DNA from: a virus
IMG/VR virus record: IMGVR_UViG_3300039448_000011
Location: 1 to 51,441 of that record
Reading direction: 5' to 3' (one strand)
Length of the DNA: 51,441 nt
The notes under the pieces were generated by a model. That model worked only from the letters and a program-made list of their open reading frames with translations. It was not told the origin of the DNA and did not search any database. The translations under genes were made by a program, and so were the position numbers. Shown here piece by piece: positions 16,637 through 25,456 of the stretch (its first letter is position 1; each line of letters begins with the position of its first letter).

Positions 16637-17587
16637 TTAGCTCCTAATGGCGGTTATTTGATAGCTCACTTCAAAGGCGTCAGTATTTGAAGAAAATAGT
16701 CTATTGGCGGAAATATGATAAGTAATTTCACCCACCGGAGGGGAATCAATAAAGTGATAAGTAAGTATATGAAGATACTTATTTTGACCATTGGTGTCCG
16801 AGTAGGTTACTTGTGTTCTTACTGGTGCAATTGTAGCAATACCCGTGGCGTCGCGAAGAATACTAACCGATACCGCATTTCCATCCTCTGGCAATAACTC
16901 AATACCATCCCAGACTTCCTCAGACTCAAACACCCCGCTAACTGAAAATATAACTTTGGGAGAGTCGGAGTCTGTTAATTCAAATACATGGTCAACCGTG
17001 GTTGTATTATCCAAAACGCCAGAAACGGCATCGCTAATATCAATATTCTTATTACTTACTTTTCCGTCCGCATAAAACGGTTCCAAGCTCGTCTCTTCAG
17101 CACCGTCGGAAAATAAACTATTCAGAGAATCCGATTGATGACGAACAAAATAAGTAAATGTCAGCTCATTGCCAACATCATAATCCGTGTATTGATTGGA
17201 ACTGGTCGTCCCAATACTTGAGGCGTCGCCAATAAGCCCGGTTGTTGAGCGATAAATCTCAGAGCGCACATGACCACCATAGGTTGGCATATCCCAGCGA
17301 ATAACAATCAACCCAGGAGAGGTTAGCGTAGATACTCCGGTTGGTATTGATGGAGCGCTACTATCGCCACCTGATAAGCCTCCAGTACTGCTGAAGCCGT
17401 TACTGGTACGCCCCTTTCGAAGCAGCTCTCTAACCTCTCTTAGTGATGGCCGCGCTTCATCCTCGCCCCTTTTCCCTCTAATTCCAACGCCGCCAAGTAA
17501 AGAAATGGCCTCAGCAACCTTGGCATTAAAATCTGGATCGGTTGGGTCGATGGCGTATGTTGCAACCTTATCCCTTCGTCTACTCAT
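16637..17587 (-). CDS. Tail-associated protein with a fibronectin type III-like domain, 316 aa
   Basis: Residues 1-75 are basic and hydrophilic with a Gly/Ser linker; 78-170 fits an FN3 domain (APSIPTGVSTLTSPGLIVIRW ... YTDYDVGNELTFTYFVRHQS); 175-316 is beta-rich and ends YHISANRLFSSNTDAFEVSY. FN3 modules with this pattern occur at the ends of tail-tip and fibre proteins. It overlaps the stop of the propeller protein gene by four bases and is followed by a terminator, so it is the last gene of the tail group. Confidence 0.6.
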   Translation of the reverse strand: MSRRRDKVATYAIDPTDPDFNAKVAEAISLLGGVGIRGKRGEDEARPSLREVRELLRKGRTSNGFSSTGGLSGGDSSAPSIPTGVSTLTSPGLIVIRWDMPTYGGHVRSEIYRSTTGLIGDASSIGTTSSNQYTDYDVGNELTFTYFVRHQSDSLNSLFSDGAEETSLEPFYADGKVSNKNIDISDAVSGVLDNTTTVDHVFELTDSDSPKVIFSVSGVFESEEVWDGIELLPEDGNAVSVSILRDATGIATIAPVRTQVTYSDTNGQNKYLHILTYHFIDSPPVGEITYHISANRLFSSNTDAFEVSYQITAIRS

Positions 17588-19176
17588 ACCAGCTCTCTTA
17601 GGCTGCTCGCCAGCGTCACGACATTAACCCTTCCGGCAGAAGACACCTTAAATACAATTCGGTCAGGCTTCCCGGGCGGCAACCTAAACCCCTTGTCGCT
17701 CACTACTGAAAATTCAGCATCAAAGATACTTGAGCCGCGCGTATTGCCTGTGATTGAAAATACTGAATCCTCATCAGAATCAACTCTTGCTGCAGTAAGG
17801 TTCGCATTGGCAGGCATTACAAATTCCCTAGACTGCCATTCCATTGTCTTTAGCTCGCCTTCGTCAAACGCAAGCACTGATCGAGTATTGTCAGTGTGTT
17901 TTACTAGCAGGTACAGCCTATTCTCTGGCGCATCAAAGTGCCCGCTTATGACCTGATCACTACTTACCGCAGTAAGCTCAAAAGGCCAATAACCAGTCTC
18001 AAGGTCAAAGATGAATGAGCCAGTCGAAGAAAAGCACAGGTAGGCATTGTGATAGCGATAAGCTCTGAATGAAGATGGATCAAGCGCTTGCCATTGCTCT
18101 GAAGTAAAAATTTGCCTTGTGACAACTTCAGCACCAGCGCTGCTTATCATCATCAGGCCTTCATAGCTTGGATATAATGCAAACTCCCCCATATCAACAA
18201 TGCCAAATCGACTTAGGTTCGACGCTTCAAAATCCAGCGGAATTACAGACATTGATGACGGGTGCGTACCTCTAAATATGTACGCCTTTGAATCTGTCGT
18301 GATCAATATTGCACCAGAAAAGGTTGATATCCCCACCACCTCATCGGGTATCGAATATTGATAGTCGATAGGCCAAGCATGAGGGTAAAATGGTTCGCAA
18401 AAGCAAACCGTATTCCCAAAATAACCAACCAATATCCCGTTGCCAGCATTGCCTAGCCCGCTTAACCCGTCAGGTGGCGGATTAAATTCTTCAGAGACGC
18501 ACTCGTAGGTAAGGTCTGCAGAATCCCGAGTGTCAGAATAACTTGGTGTCGCCGCAGTAAGCTCAGTCACAAACTGAAATATGCCATCGCCGTCGCTTCG
18601 ATAAATTCTGCGCTTAACCGCCCTCGCATCATTGGCTGAGTTAAGCGTTATCGGAACGCTGGCGGCGTCCCAGCGATTTATAACAATTGATACGTCCGAC
18701 GGCTCGGACTCCTCGCCCATCGCAGTTATGTTGGTGACATAATAAACGCTACGATAAATCGGAATACTCGGATCACCAGGCGTAGCCGAATTCCAAGAGT
18801 ATGATATTGCCGGCTTAGATGGTGGATCAATGCCCAGCTCAATGGTCTGAAGCGATCCACCACTCTCATAATGAACGAGAGGAGCACCGCCATCCCCTGC
18901 AGAATAGACGCGATTATAAGCGTCATTCGCAATTGGGCCGCGAACAATATCAGCGCTGTCCGTTCGCTCTATTGTTTTTGTGTTATCGAATGGAAATAGG
19001 GCCCAAGAATTTATGGTGTTTCCTGCGCTGTAAATTGTTGATACTGGCTCACGCAGTGGCCAGATAACCCCAGACCGTGGATAGGCATTTAGTGTGGCTG
19101 TTGCATAGTTATCTGGTAATAAGTGAGGCGGGACCGCAGGCATCATTCCTGCAAATTTGGAAATCGTTAATTTCAT
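17584..19176 (-). CDS. Tail beta-propeller/stabilisation-type protein (P22 gp10-like), 530 aa
   Basis: Opens KLTISKFAGMMPAVPPHLLP, the signature start of a podovirus tail family, then many short beta repeats (for example GILVGYFGNTVCFCEP, GAILITTDSKAYIFRG, GLMMISSAGAEVV) that fit propeller blades. In P22, gp10 closes the head-tail connector. Length and position between connector-type and fibre-type genes agree. No transmembrane segments. Confidence is good for the family type, lower for exact equivalence to gp10. Confidence 0.65.
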   Translation of the reverse strand: MKLTISKFAGMMPAVPPHLLPDNYATATLNAYPRSGVIWPLREPVSTIYSAGNTINSWALFPFDNTKTIERTDSADIVRGPIANDAYNRVYSAGDGGAPLVHYESGGSLQTIELGIDPPSKPAISYSWNSATPGDPSIPIYRSVYYVTNITAMGEESEPSDVSIVINRWDAASVPITLNSANDARAVKRRIYRSDGDGIFQFVTELTAATPSYSDTRDSADLTYECVSEEFNPPPDGLSGLGNAGNGILVGYFGNTVCFCEPFYPHAWPIDYQYSIPDEVVGISTFSGAILITTDSKAYIFRGTHPSSMSVIPLDFEASNLSRFGIVDMGEFALYPSYEGLMMISSAGAEVVTRQIFTSEQWQALDPSSFRAYRYHNAYLCFSSTGSFIFDLETGYWPFELTAVSSDQVISGHFDAPENRLYLLVKHTDNTRSVLAFDEGELKTMEWQSREFVMPANANLTAARVDSDEDSVFSITGNTRGSSIFDAEFSVVSDKGFRLPPGKPDRIVFKVSSAGRVNVVTLASSLRELV

Positions 19177-19802
19177 TCTTGATCCCTGTAATCAACTTGA
19201 TAGCCGTAGCGGTGGTTTATGCCCGCCTGAATAATGACAGGATTTGTCAGCCCTGAAGCGTAAGGTCCGTGCACAGTATTAAACGATTCAGAAAAAACCC
19301 TTAGCAGCAACTCTCCACCCTTGAAATACCAAAGAAACACATCGGTATTTTCTGGATCGTCTTTATTTTCTACTGTCAGGTAAATATCTTGAATGTCGGA
19401 ATCGAGTTCAAGCAGTGCGGGCAAGCCGCTTACTGGATCTCGCCACCAAATTCCCATTGTTCCAGTCACCCGAAGATAACCAAGAATCACATGGCCAGAT
19501 GGTGAGAACTCTAGACTGATTTTATTGAGCGGGTCTGTCAGTGTGAGCAACGGCCTCGGCACTCCATCCCACAAGCCGTTATAGATTTTCTTTTGCGCAT
19601 ACGCCTCACCATTAGCATGCACATATGCAACCCAAGGTGTCTGGTAGTTGCCTCGACTTAAACTAGGCTCTCCGGTGCCAGAAACAAAATCCCAAGGGCC
19701 ATAGGCAAGCGATTTATGAGCGTGATCAATATCAAGCACGGGAAGCATTCTAATAGGGCGAGTAAGCTCTCCGCGAGAAGAGGAATCAAGCGCCGGAATC
19801 AT
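19173..19802 (-). CDS. Hypothetical tail structural protein, 209 aa
   Basis: Beta-rich with many aromatic residues (YGPWDFVSG, WVAYVHANGEAYAQKKIYNGLWDG, LGYLRVTGTMGIWWRDP), like a receptor-contact or propeller-type virion domain. Overlaps both neighbours (4 and 17 bases), so it is translated with them. I do not recognise a named family. Its context between the duplicated tail proteins and the gp10-like protein supports a tail role. Confidence 0.55.
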   Translation of the reverse strand: MIPALDSSSRGELTRPIRMLPVLDIDHAHKSLAYGPWDFVSGTGEPSLSRGNYQTPWVAYVHANGEAYAQKKIYNGLWDGVPRPLLTLTDPLNKISLEFSPSGHVILGYLRVTGTMGIWWRDPVSGLPALLELDSDIQDIYLTVENKDDPENTDVFLWYFKGGELLLRVFSESFNTVHGPYASGLTNPVIIQAGINHRYGYQVDYRDQE

Positions 19803-20724
19803 AGCGACCCCAGGTAAACGTTATATCAAAACTCAGAGAGATGTACTGGGGCAGTGTTAATTCCGAATCAAGCTTGATCCACGGCGCCGTTTTCAACCAT
19901 CCTGGAGAATTAGGTGCTCCAGTTGGCTTCGGGAGTATCTCATCAAAGGTAAAATCCCCATCAGAATTTGAGTCAACCGACAGCGTGGCTACGCACTGCC
20001 TATTAATTAGATCTACGCTGTAAGTAATGCTTCCGGATGTGTAATTTGAACTATCTGACGACCTCCTTAGTTGGACATTTGCAGAGCCATAGCCGGGAAA
20101 CTCAAAAGGAGCGTCGTAAAGGTGCGCATGTACCCCGGATATTCTATTCCCGCCATTAATATAAGCCCCGGCCATGACTTGGTAATTGGAAGTGCCAAAA
20201 GAGGCACTAAAAACACCGGAATCTATTACGGGAGAGGATATTATGCTGTACAGGCTATATGTAACCCTTACTGTCTGCTCTGGTGTAACTGTTATTGTAA
20301 TTGGATCGCCACTCTCATCTTTAATTAATGACCTAGTTAGCAATGCTCCGTTTGATGCACCGCTCCTCAACCCAACCTCTGAAATGTCGCCAGAAATTCC
20401 CGTAAACTCAACCTCTTTAGATTGTTTGAATAGTTCCGGGTACGTCCCGATATCGCCAGCTATATCAAAAGCAGAAAATCCGGTTATCGCCTTCGAGGCA
20501 ATCTGATTACCTAGATTAGTGTCTGCGTATGTGGGGGTGGTCACAACTCCAGCCCCCAGACAAAAATAAAGCTTGAAGCTACCTGATGTATAGAATGGCC
20601 TACCTAGCGACAAGGCCGCATCTGTTATTAAATTATTGAATTCTCCCGAATCAAAGACAACGCCTTCATCGCCCACAACTTCGACTCGGTAAGAGCCCTT
20701 AATGAGACCGTTATTATTACTCAC
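19786..20724 (-). CDS. Tail protein, paralogue of the gene at 21292-22137, 312 aa
   Basis: N-terminal 190 residues share a clear pattern with the other copy: VVFDSGEFNNLITDAAL, then a strand-rich middle, then EFTGISGDISEVGLRSGA and a conserved YSLY segment. The C-terminal third differs (FPGYGSANVQLRRSSDSSNY...). The shared FDSGEFxNLI start is seen in phage tail fibre-like proteins. A 32-bp stretch (20369-20400) is identical to 21806-21837, evidence of recent duplication or gene conversion. Likely virion surface or fibre component. Confidence 0.6.
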   Translation of the reverse strand: MSNNNGLIKGSYRVEVVGDEGVVFDSGEFNNLITDAALSLGRPFYTSGSFKLYFCLGAGVVTTPTYADTNLGNQIASKAITGFSAFDIAGDIGTYPELFKQSKEVEFTGISGDISEVGLRSGASNGALLTRSLIKDESGDPITITVTPEQTVRVTYSLYSIISSPVIDSGVFSASFGTSNYQVMAGAYINGGNRISGVHAHLYDAPFEFPGYGSANVQLRRSSDSSNYTSGSITYSVDLINRQCVATLSVDSNSDGDFTFDEILPKPTGAPNSPGWLKTAPWIKLDSELTLPQYISLSFDITFTWGRYDSGA

Positions 20725-20734
20725 AATTAAATCC

Positions 20735-21289
20735 TTAAGACGTTGCTATGTTCGTTATCGGAGCTGATGTAATAACCGCTGTTTCACCGTCAGACTCTGA
20801 ATTGGAATCAAAATAATTAGGGAAGAAGGTCTGCTCAGTTTCTATGTTCGTTATCGGAGCTGATGTAATAACCGCTGTTTCACCGTCAGACTCTGAATTG
20901 GAATCAAAATAATTAGGGAGGAAGGTCTGCTCAGTTTCTATGTTCGTTATCGGAGCTGATAAAGTATCCGCTAACCACTCATCACCAATCGGACTGGGAT
21001 CGTTATTGTCCGTATCCGAACCAATATTTCCCCACATATCAAACCTGATTAAGGTAGCGGTCATGCCCACGCTTAAATTATTGGCAGAGGCGACTCCTTG
21101 AGAGTCTTCATCATGAGTACTGCCTAGGCCATCCCATCGGGTTTTTTTTGATTGAAGCTCAGATTCAACTGACAGATAAAATCGGTTATCGCGCCCGAGA
21201 ACCCATGGATAGGTATTCCAATCGCCCGAGACGGTCTCATATGGATTATGCTGATAAAGCGCACCCATGTTTGCAAATCCTGCAAGCAT
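20735..21289 (-). CDS. Repeat-containing virion protein, 184 aa
   Basis: The N-terminal 105 residues are a Trp/Tyr-rich domain (GALYQHNPYETVSGDWNTYP). The rest is two copies plus a partial third copy of a 32-residue unit with core PNYFDSNSESDGETAVITSA, acidic and Ser-rich. The gene sits between the two paralogous tail genes. Acidic repeats could be a flexible spacer or a surface display element. Copy number is likely variable because the DNA repeats are almost identical. Confidence 0.6.
   Translation of the reverse strand: MLAGFANMGALYQHNPYETVSGDWNTYPWVLGRDNRFYLSVESELQSKKTRWDGLGSTHDEDSQGVASANNLSVGMTATLIRFDMWGNIGSDTDNNDPSPIGDEWLADTLSAPITNIETEQTFLPNYFDSNSESDGETAVITSAPITNIETEQTFFPNYFDSNSESDGETAVITSAPITNIATS
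20747..20960. repeat. 96-bp tandem direct repeat, 2.2 copies
   Basis: Copies begin at 20747, 20843 and 20939 (partial), each starting TATGTTCGTTATCGGAGC. The two full copies differ at a single site near their end. The period of 96 is 32 codons, so changes in copy number keep the frame. Near identity points to recent expansion. Confidence 0.95.
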
Positions 21290-21291
21290 TG

Positions 21292-22137
21292 CTATTCCCT
21301 TGTGAATTCAAGGGTAAGGGTCAGGTCGTTATCTTCTGGCAAGGTAATGCTTTCAGCTAGTGAAACGACCGGGTAGCTTTCTGGATTATTCGCAGCCTCA
21401 AATCCTAGAATCTCACGATTTTCACCGACCGCTGGCCAGTTGATAATGACTTGCGTTTTTTGTGTTTCGCTATCAAAGGTCGCGCTAAATGAATTGCTAA
21501 GAACACTGCCACTTGGGTGAAGGTTTAGGCGCACCGCATTGGCTGCACTACTCCCAAATGGCGCATCGTAACGCCCAACAAAAATACCAGCCGGTGAAGA
21601 TATTTCATCAGATGGCTTAACCGTATAATCAACCGTATCACCGTAAGCGGTACTCAGAACGCCGCTATCAAGAATGTCCGGTATTTGGGTATAAACATAA
21701 TAAATAACATCTAATGTTTGGTGTGACTGAATCGGTATCTTTGTAAGGTTACCATTGCCATCACGAACAAGCGTTCGCGAAAGCAAATCACCAGCGCCAT
21801 TTTTAAACCCAACCTCTGAAATGTCGCCAGAAATTCCGGTAAAACTGCCAGACACAGATCTTTTTCCGTATCTCACGTTATCATCGAGAAAGATAGAGCC
21901 TTCGATTTCAAAGGTTGCGGCCGTCTGGCTAATTTGATTTTCAAGGGAAGTGTCAGACACGCTTGCCGCGGTGACCCCATCACCCACGATCAAGAAACCA
22001 CCACTAAATGGATCGGCCTCATCTAGCGCAGCGTTCATAATTAAATTACAGAACTCACCAGAATCAAAAGCAATATGATTGCCGTCGCGAACTCTTAATT
22101 GATAACTGGCTCGTGTGTTGCCAAGTGGTTTCTTCAT
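21292..22137 (-). CDS. Tail protein, paralogue of the gene at 19786-20724, 281 aa
   Basis: Residues 1-160 match its paralogue: ASYQLRVRDGNHIAFDSGEF, NLIMNAAL, GSFTGISGDISEVGFKNGAG, YYVYTQIP. The C-terminal part differs and ends in a beta-rich SITLPEDNDLTLTLEFTRE that both copies keep in form. Two versions of a likely fibre or fibre-adaptor protein in one virion would allow two binding specificities or a hetero-oligomer. Overlaps its upstream neighbour by four bases. Confidence 0.6.
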   Translation of the reverse strand: MKKPLGNTRASYQLRVRDGNHIAFDSGEFCNLIMNAALDEADPFSGGFLIVGDGVTAASVSDTSLENQISQTAATFEIEGSIFLDDNVRYGKRSVSGSFTGISGDISEVGFKNGAGDLLSRTLVRDGNGNLTKIPIQSHQTLDVIYYVYTQIPDILDSGVLSTAYGDTVDYTVKPSDEISSPAGIFVGRYDAPFGSSAANAVRLNLHPSGSVLSNSFSATFDSETQKTQVIINWPAVGENREILGFEAANNPESYPVVSLAESITLPEDNDLTLTLEFTRE

Positions 22138-22574
22138 AGCGGCTCAACATCCCCGTTCATATCCCACATAGCCTCTGCCTCATCGCTTTTGGCTCTGATA
22201 GCGACCAATGAAACCAGCGCACCAACCCCGACTCGAAGTTGAGACGTTCCTGGCGAATTAATAATACCCTCGTCGAGCGCCTGAACCTGAACAGCACCCT
22301 GCCCGTTATTTCTAATCTGAAAGCTCGTTCCCGGAATCGGATCACTCACCAAAAAGAACGTCATGGTGTTCAGGTCGTCATTCACCACAAAGTAAGTGAA
22401 CGCATCATCTTCGGTGCCTACAGTCCTCTGTATGGCTCCCGCCTCAACCTCAACGACACCCACGCCTGTGAGTGCAATTAGCGCCCAGTGTCGCGCACGT
22501 CCAGCCCAGTATGTCGCCTGATCAACTAGGTCTTTGCATCTTTGGATATAAGTCGGCAAATCAAATCCGAGCAT
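22134..22574 (-). CDS. Hypothetical virion protein, 146 aa
   Basis: Residues 1-35 form a Trp-rich amphipathic helix (YIQRCKDLVDQATYWAGRARHW) and the rest is a beta sandwich-like sequence (TFFLVSDPIPGTSFQIRNNG, ending LVSLVAIRAKSDEAEAMWDM). Such an anchor helix plus beta domain fits a short fibre, spike base or decoration protein. Family not recognised. Confidence 0.5.
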   Translation of the reverse strand: MLGFDLPTYIQRCKDLVDQATYWAGRARHWALIALTGVGVVEVEAGAIQRTVGTEDDAFTYFVVNDDLNTMTFFLVSDPIPGTSFQIRNNGQGAVQVQALDEGIINSPGTSQLRVGVGALVSLVAIRAKSDEAEAMWDMNGDVEPL

Positions 22575-22577
22575 GAT

Positions 22578-23138
22578 TTAAACTCCCATCACTTCGGTGT
22601 GCTTTTCTGTTACGTCCGCCTGAAGCGCTTCAAGGTATTCAAGTGTTTCGGGGTCAAGCTGATTAAATTTAACCTTGACGCCAATATCAAAAGTTGGGTC
22701 AAGATCAACGCTTACATTCACCGTGATATTTTGTGGTTCTTCTGCCAGTGCTTGCACATAAGTATCTGATTCGGTAGAGCTTTTTAGTCCAGACTTATAA
22801 ACACTTTGGCGGTAATCGTCAGCATCAAGACAGGCGCACTCACCAGAAACGATATGAACGAAAGTACCACTGCCTGAATCAACCAAAAATCTAATAATTT
22901 GAGAGCCGGAAAGGTCAGTGGTTATGGCATCTAAAATAATAACGGACATTTGGCCCAGTGCAGCCATTGCCACGTCAGGTGTGCTTTCTTCGGTGAAATG
23001 AGGCGCCTGATGGCCTTCAGATAATTCAACCTTAAGCGTCCATGCCGTAGTATCGATAACTGCACTCGTCTCGGCATTTATAAATGTCAGACGAAACGCC
23101 TTACCTTCACCGCGCAAAATTGGAGTAAATTGAATCAT
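22578..23138 (-). CDS. Hypothetical virion protein, 186 aa
   Basis: Beta-rich N-terminal domain (GKAFRLTFINAETSAVIDTT, TLKVELSEGHQAP) resembling phage proteins that present immunoglobulin-like folds, followed by an acidic segment and a short helical tail (LDPETLEYLEALQADVTEKH). It lies between connector-type and tail-type genes and overlaps the upstream gene's stop by four bases. Role unknown. Confidence 0.5.
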   Translation of the reverse strand: MIQFTPILRGEGKAFRLTFINAETSAVIDTTAWTLKVELSEGHQAPHFTEESTPDVAMAALGQMSVIILDAITTDLSGSQIIRFLVDSGSGTFVHIVSGECACLDADDYRQSVYKSGLKSSTESDTYVQALAEEPQNITVNVSVDLDPTFDIGVKVKFNQLDPETLEYLEALQADVTEKHTEVMGV

Positions 23139-23803
23139 GATTTATTCGCCGGATTGGAAGGCGAGACGCGAACATCATTCTGCATCTTCAGCCCTAATGC
23201 GTTGTATGCGCTTTTCAGGTGGGTTTGCGCAAGCGCCATATTGTAAGATTCCTCGGAATCCTTATCGAAGCACAGGAATAAAATGTATTCCTTTAACGCT
23301 TGGGTGTAGCGCTCATTAACATGAATAGTCACCACGTTCTCGTCATAATCCTTCTTGGTATGGCGCGAATTTGGAAGCATTGCCGACACTAGCTCAATTA
23401 GCGAGCCCTCTTGTGCTGGCGGATAAACATAGAACCATTTCGGGTCTCTTTCATCATAAACAAAATGCTGCTGCTCTTTGCTTGCGTTGTGTGAGTGCCA
23501 ATCAGGAATGAGACGGTCAATACGCTCACGACCAATTAAATTAATCGCTCGCATACTGCCTTCAAGATTTCTGGTGACATCAATAAGTCGCACAGAAAAA
23601 TCCGGTAGTTGCTGCCTAGTACCCGCAACGCATTCGAACGGTGAATTATCCGTAAAGGCTTCAGGCGCAACACCTATTAGCCAGTCGTAGGATTGGTTTA
23701 GATAATCAACCAATTCCGCTACCGTCCAGCGAATACCATCCGTGGTCGTTTCCTGCAGTGTCGTTCTAACCGATTTTAAAAACGTAGAAACAAGCAATGA
23801 CAT
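23135..23803 (-). CDS. Tail/connector adaptor protein (tail-tube-like), 222 aa
   Basis: Helical start VSTFLKSVRTTLQETTTDGI, WTVAELVDYLNQSYDWLIG, then beta strands and ERIDRLIPDW, YVYPPAQEGSLIELVSA, and a helical end (LAQTHLKSAYNALGLKMQND). This order (helical N part, DxxxFxYxxP-type strand, helical end) is the pattern of podovirus head-to-tail adaptor proteins. Position two genes after the coat cluster supports that. Exact homologue not claimed. Confidence 0.55.
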   Translation of the reverse strand: MSLLVSTFLKSVRTTLQETTTDGIRWTVAELVDYLNQSYDWLIGVAPEAFTDNSPFECVAGTRQQLPDFSVRLIDVTRNLEGSMRAINLIGRERIDRLIPDWHSHNASKEQQHFVYDERDPKWFYVYPPAQEGSLIELVSAMLPNSRHTKKDYDENVVTIHVNERYTQALKEYILFLCFDKDSEESYNMALAQTHLKSAYNALGLKMQNDVRVSPSNPANKS

Positions 23804-23805
23804 AG

Positions 23806-24402
23806 TTAAACCTCAAAAGGACCGCGAGTGACGCCAGCCCTTCCTAAGCGAGTGACGGAAAATTCATTTCTGACATCCGCCGCAGCGCCAAGCATTTCAG
23901 TTTCAAATTCCCTTTTGTAATAGCTACCAAGATTTGGGTTTGACCAATCCTGCTCTGGAATCATCATCATTCGAGCCTTAATGCCCTTTTCAAGACAGTA
24001 GCCCCAGCGATCCAGAATGTCGGTTGGTGCATCGCCATTCCCATGGCGCGGCATTAAAATAACGATCAACTCAGCTTCAGTGTAAGACGTTAATGATTCA
24101 TCAATCTCAATTCTTCCGAGTGCAGTGGATGACCACTCTCCCGGTAATATTGGACGGCCATCAATAACGATTTCAGCAACACCTATTACCATCGTCTCCC
24201 TGTGTGGCGACACAAGGCTGTAAGTCGTTACACCATCTTTCAGTGTAATCGTCAGCTCCTCACGGAATGCCAGTGTGTTTTCACAAAACTCAGAAAAAGT
24301 AGAGGCTGCAGCATTTAAAACAGTCGGCTCAAGTACGCCGGGTAACTCAGCCATTGCGGCTCTGGCAATGGCAGATAAGTCACTGAAGCTATGGTGAATC
24401 AT
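23806..24402 (-). CDS. Head-tail connector-type protein, 198 aa
   Basis: Starts with helices (FSDLSAIARAAMAELPGVLE), then a strand-rich middle (FREELTITLKDGVTTYSL), and an aromatic and Met-rich region RWGYCLEKGIKARMMMIPEQ followed by WSNPNLGSYYKREFE and a basic tail (TRLGRAGVTRGPFEV). The pattern 'helices, strands, W.NP.L...Y..' is shared with adaptor proteins of podoviruses. It is adjacent to a second adaptor-like gene, as in P22-like gene order. Confidence 0.55.
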   Translation of the reverse strand: MIHHSFSDLSAIARAAMAELPGVLEPTVLNAAASTFSEFCENTLAFREELTITLKDGVTTYSLVSPHRETMVIGVAEIVIDGRPILPGEWSSTALGRIEIDESLTSYTEAELIVILMPRHGNGDAPTDILDRWGYCLEKGIKARMMMIPEQDWSNPNLGSYYKREFETEMLGAAADVRNEFSVTRLGRAGVTRGPFEV

Positions 24403-24412
24403 TAATTAGCGC

Positions 24413-24928
24413 CTATTCAGACAGCTGTGCGTAAGCAGCGTTAAGCTCTTTAGAGCCAAACTCTGGTAGATCTTCACCGAACGTCGCACGTACCGCGTCA
24501 ATCTTAGGCTTGCCGCCGTCGGTATAATGATCCGGGTTGTTAGAATCAAGACTCAGGATTGCAGACACTAACTTGCCAAGAATCTCCGAATCTTCGCTGC
24601 CCTCGTCGTCATCGTCCATCTGTGCAGATGCATCGATTGCCGCCTGTGCACGAGCAAGCTCCGCCTGCGCATGAGCGAATTTCGCTTCTGCGTCTTCTTT
24701 TGCTTGAGCTTTTAGCTTCGCTTTAATTTCAGCTAATTGCTCTGCCTTAACGAACACTTTCTTGAATCGCAATAAACGGCCAGCCGCGCGCGGATCGACC
24801 GATTGAACATCACCAAAACCATCCCAAACGACGCCGGTACCAGAAATGGTATCGCGCTTAGTTTCTTTGTTGCCGATATATGCAATCGCAACAGGCTTGG
24901 TGAATTCATCAAATTTAGCTTCAGCCAT
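24413..24928 (-). CDS. Small head-associated protein, 171 aa
   Basis: Start at ATG 24928 (MAEAKFDEF) because GGAGG is six bases upstream. Residues 10-60 (PVAIAYIGNKETKRDTISGT, VVWDGFGDVQSV) match a domain often found next to coat genes in phages. Residues 65-110 form an Ala/Glu coiled coil and the end is a helical domain (VRATFGEDLPEFGSKELNAA). Likely a head completion or connector protein. It follows the terminator at 24943-24967. Confidence 0.6.
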   Translation of the reverse strand: MAEAKFDEFTKPVAIAYIGNKETKRDTISGTGVVWDGFGDVQSVDPRAAGRLLRFKKVFVKAEQLAEIKAKLKAQAKEDAEAKFAHAQAELARAQAAIDASAQMDDDDEGSEDSEILGKLVSAILSLDSNNPDHYTDGGKPKIDAVRATFGEDLPEFGSKELNAAYAQLSE

Positions 24929-24942
24929 GACGGCCTCCATAC

Positions 24943-24967
24943 AAAAAACCCGGCGCTTGGCCGGGTT
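24943..24967 (-). terminator. Rho-independent terminator downstream of the decoration gene
   Basis: Minus strand AACCCGG CCAAGCG CCGGGTT then TTTT. Strong stem plus T run between the decoration and connector genes, the point where high coat-level expression should be reduced. Confidence 0.75.
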
Positions 24968-24986
24968 GGGTTTAGTTGAAAGTTAC

Positions 24987-25397
24987 TTACAGGATCCCGT
25001 CGTACTTATACTCAGGCACAACAACAACGCTACCAGTACCTGCAGCATCAGTGATTGTTACCGTTAGATAAGCGCGACCAGGCAGCGAGTAAGGCTTCGC
25101 GTCATACGTTAAAGTACCTACAGCCGATGAATCAGCAACCGTCCCGAAGAAATCATCATCATCAGTCGCTTCACCGTCAGGGAATTCAAGACCAACCGTT
25201 AAGCCAGTACCTGCACCCATTGCATCACGATATGCTTTCAGACCAAGAATCGTCGAGCCTTCTGGAAGTTCCAAACAACGAACAACCGTATCAGCTGCGT
25301 CGCCATCAAAAATAGCAGTGCCTGAAGCTTTGCTGACATTGCCATACGAGCCATTAAAGACACGATTTTTAAGCGTGGCAGAATTTTTAGTAGCCAT
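24987..25397 (-). CDS. Probable capsid decoration protein, 136 aa
   Basis: A small beta-rich protein directly after the coat gene: NGSYGNVSKASGTAIFDGDAADT, then LELPEGSTILGLKAYRDAMG, and the C-terminal AYLTVTITDAAGTGSVVVVPEY. Similar sized beta proteins at this place coat the capsids of epsilon15-like phages. It sits between two hairpins, a perfect eight-base one upstream and a terminator downstream, so it probably has its own short message. No homologue is proven. Confidence 0.55.
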   Translation of the reverse strand: MATKNSATLKNRVFNGSYGNVSKASGTAIFDGDAADTVVRCLELPEGSTILGLKAYRDAMGAGTGLTVGLEFPDGEATDDDDFFGTVADSSAVGTLTYDAKPYSLPGRAYLTVTITDAAGTGSVVVVPEYKYDGIL

Positions 25398-25408
25398 TTT
25401 TTACCCTA

Positions 25409-25428
25409 TGGGCGACCCCTGTCGCCCA
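25409..25428 (-). promoter_or_regulatory. Perfect hairpin in the decoration gene leader
   Basis: TGGGCGAC AGGG GTCGCCCA (minus strand) lies 12 bases before the decoration gene start, which is preceded by AGGGTAAAAA. It lacks a T run, so it is more likely a 5' stabilising structure or processing site than a terminator. Confidence 0.5.
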
Positions 25429-25456
25429 GTTTGAGAGGAAGGTTTAACCAGTTAGA

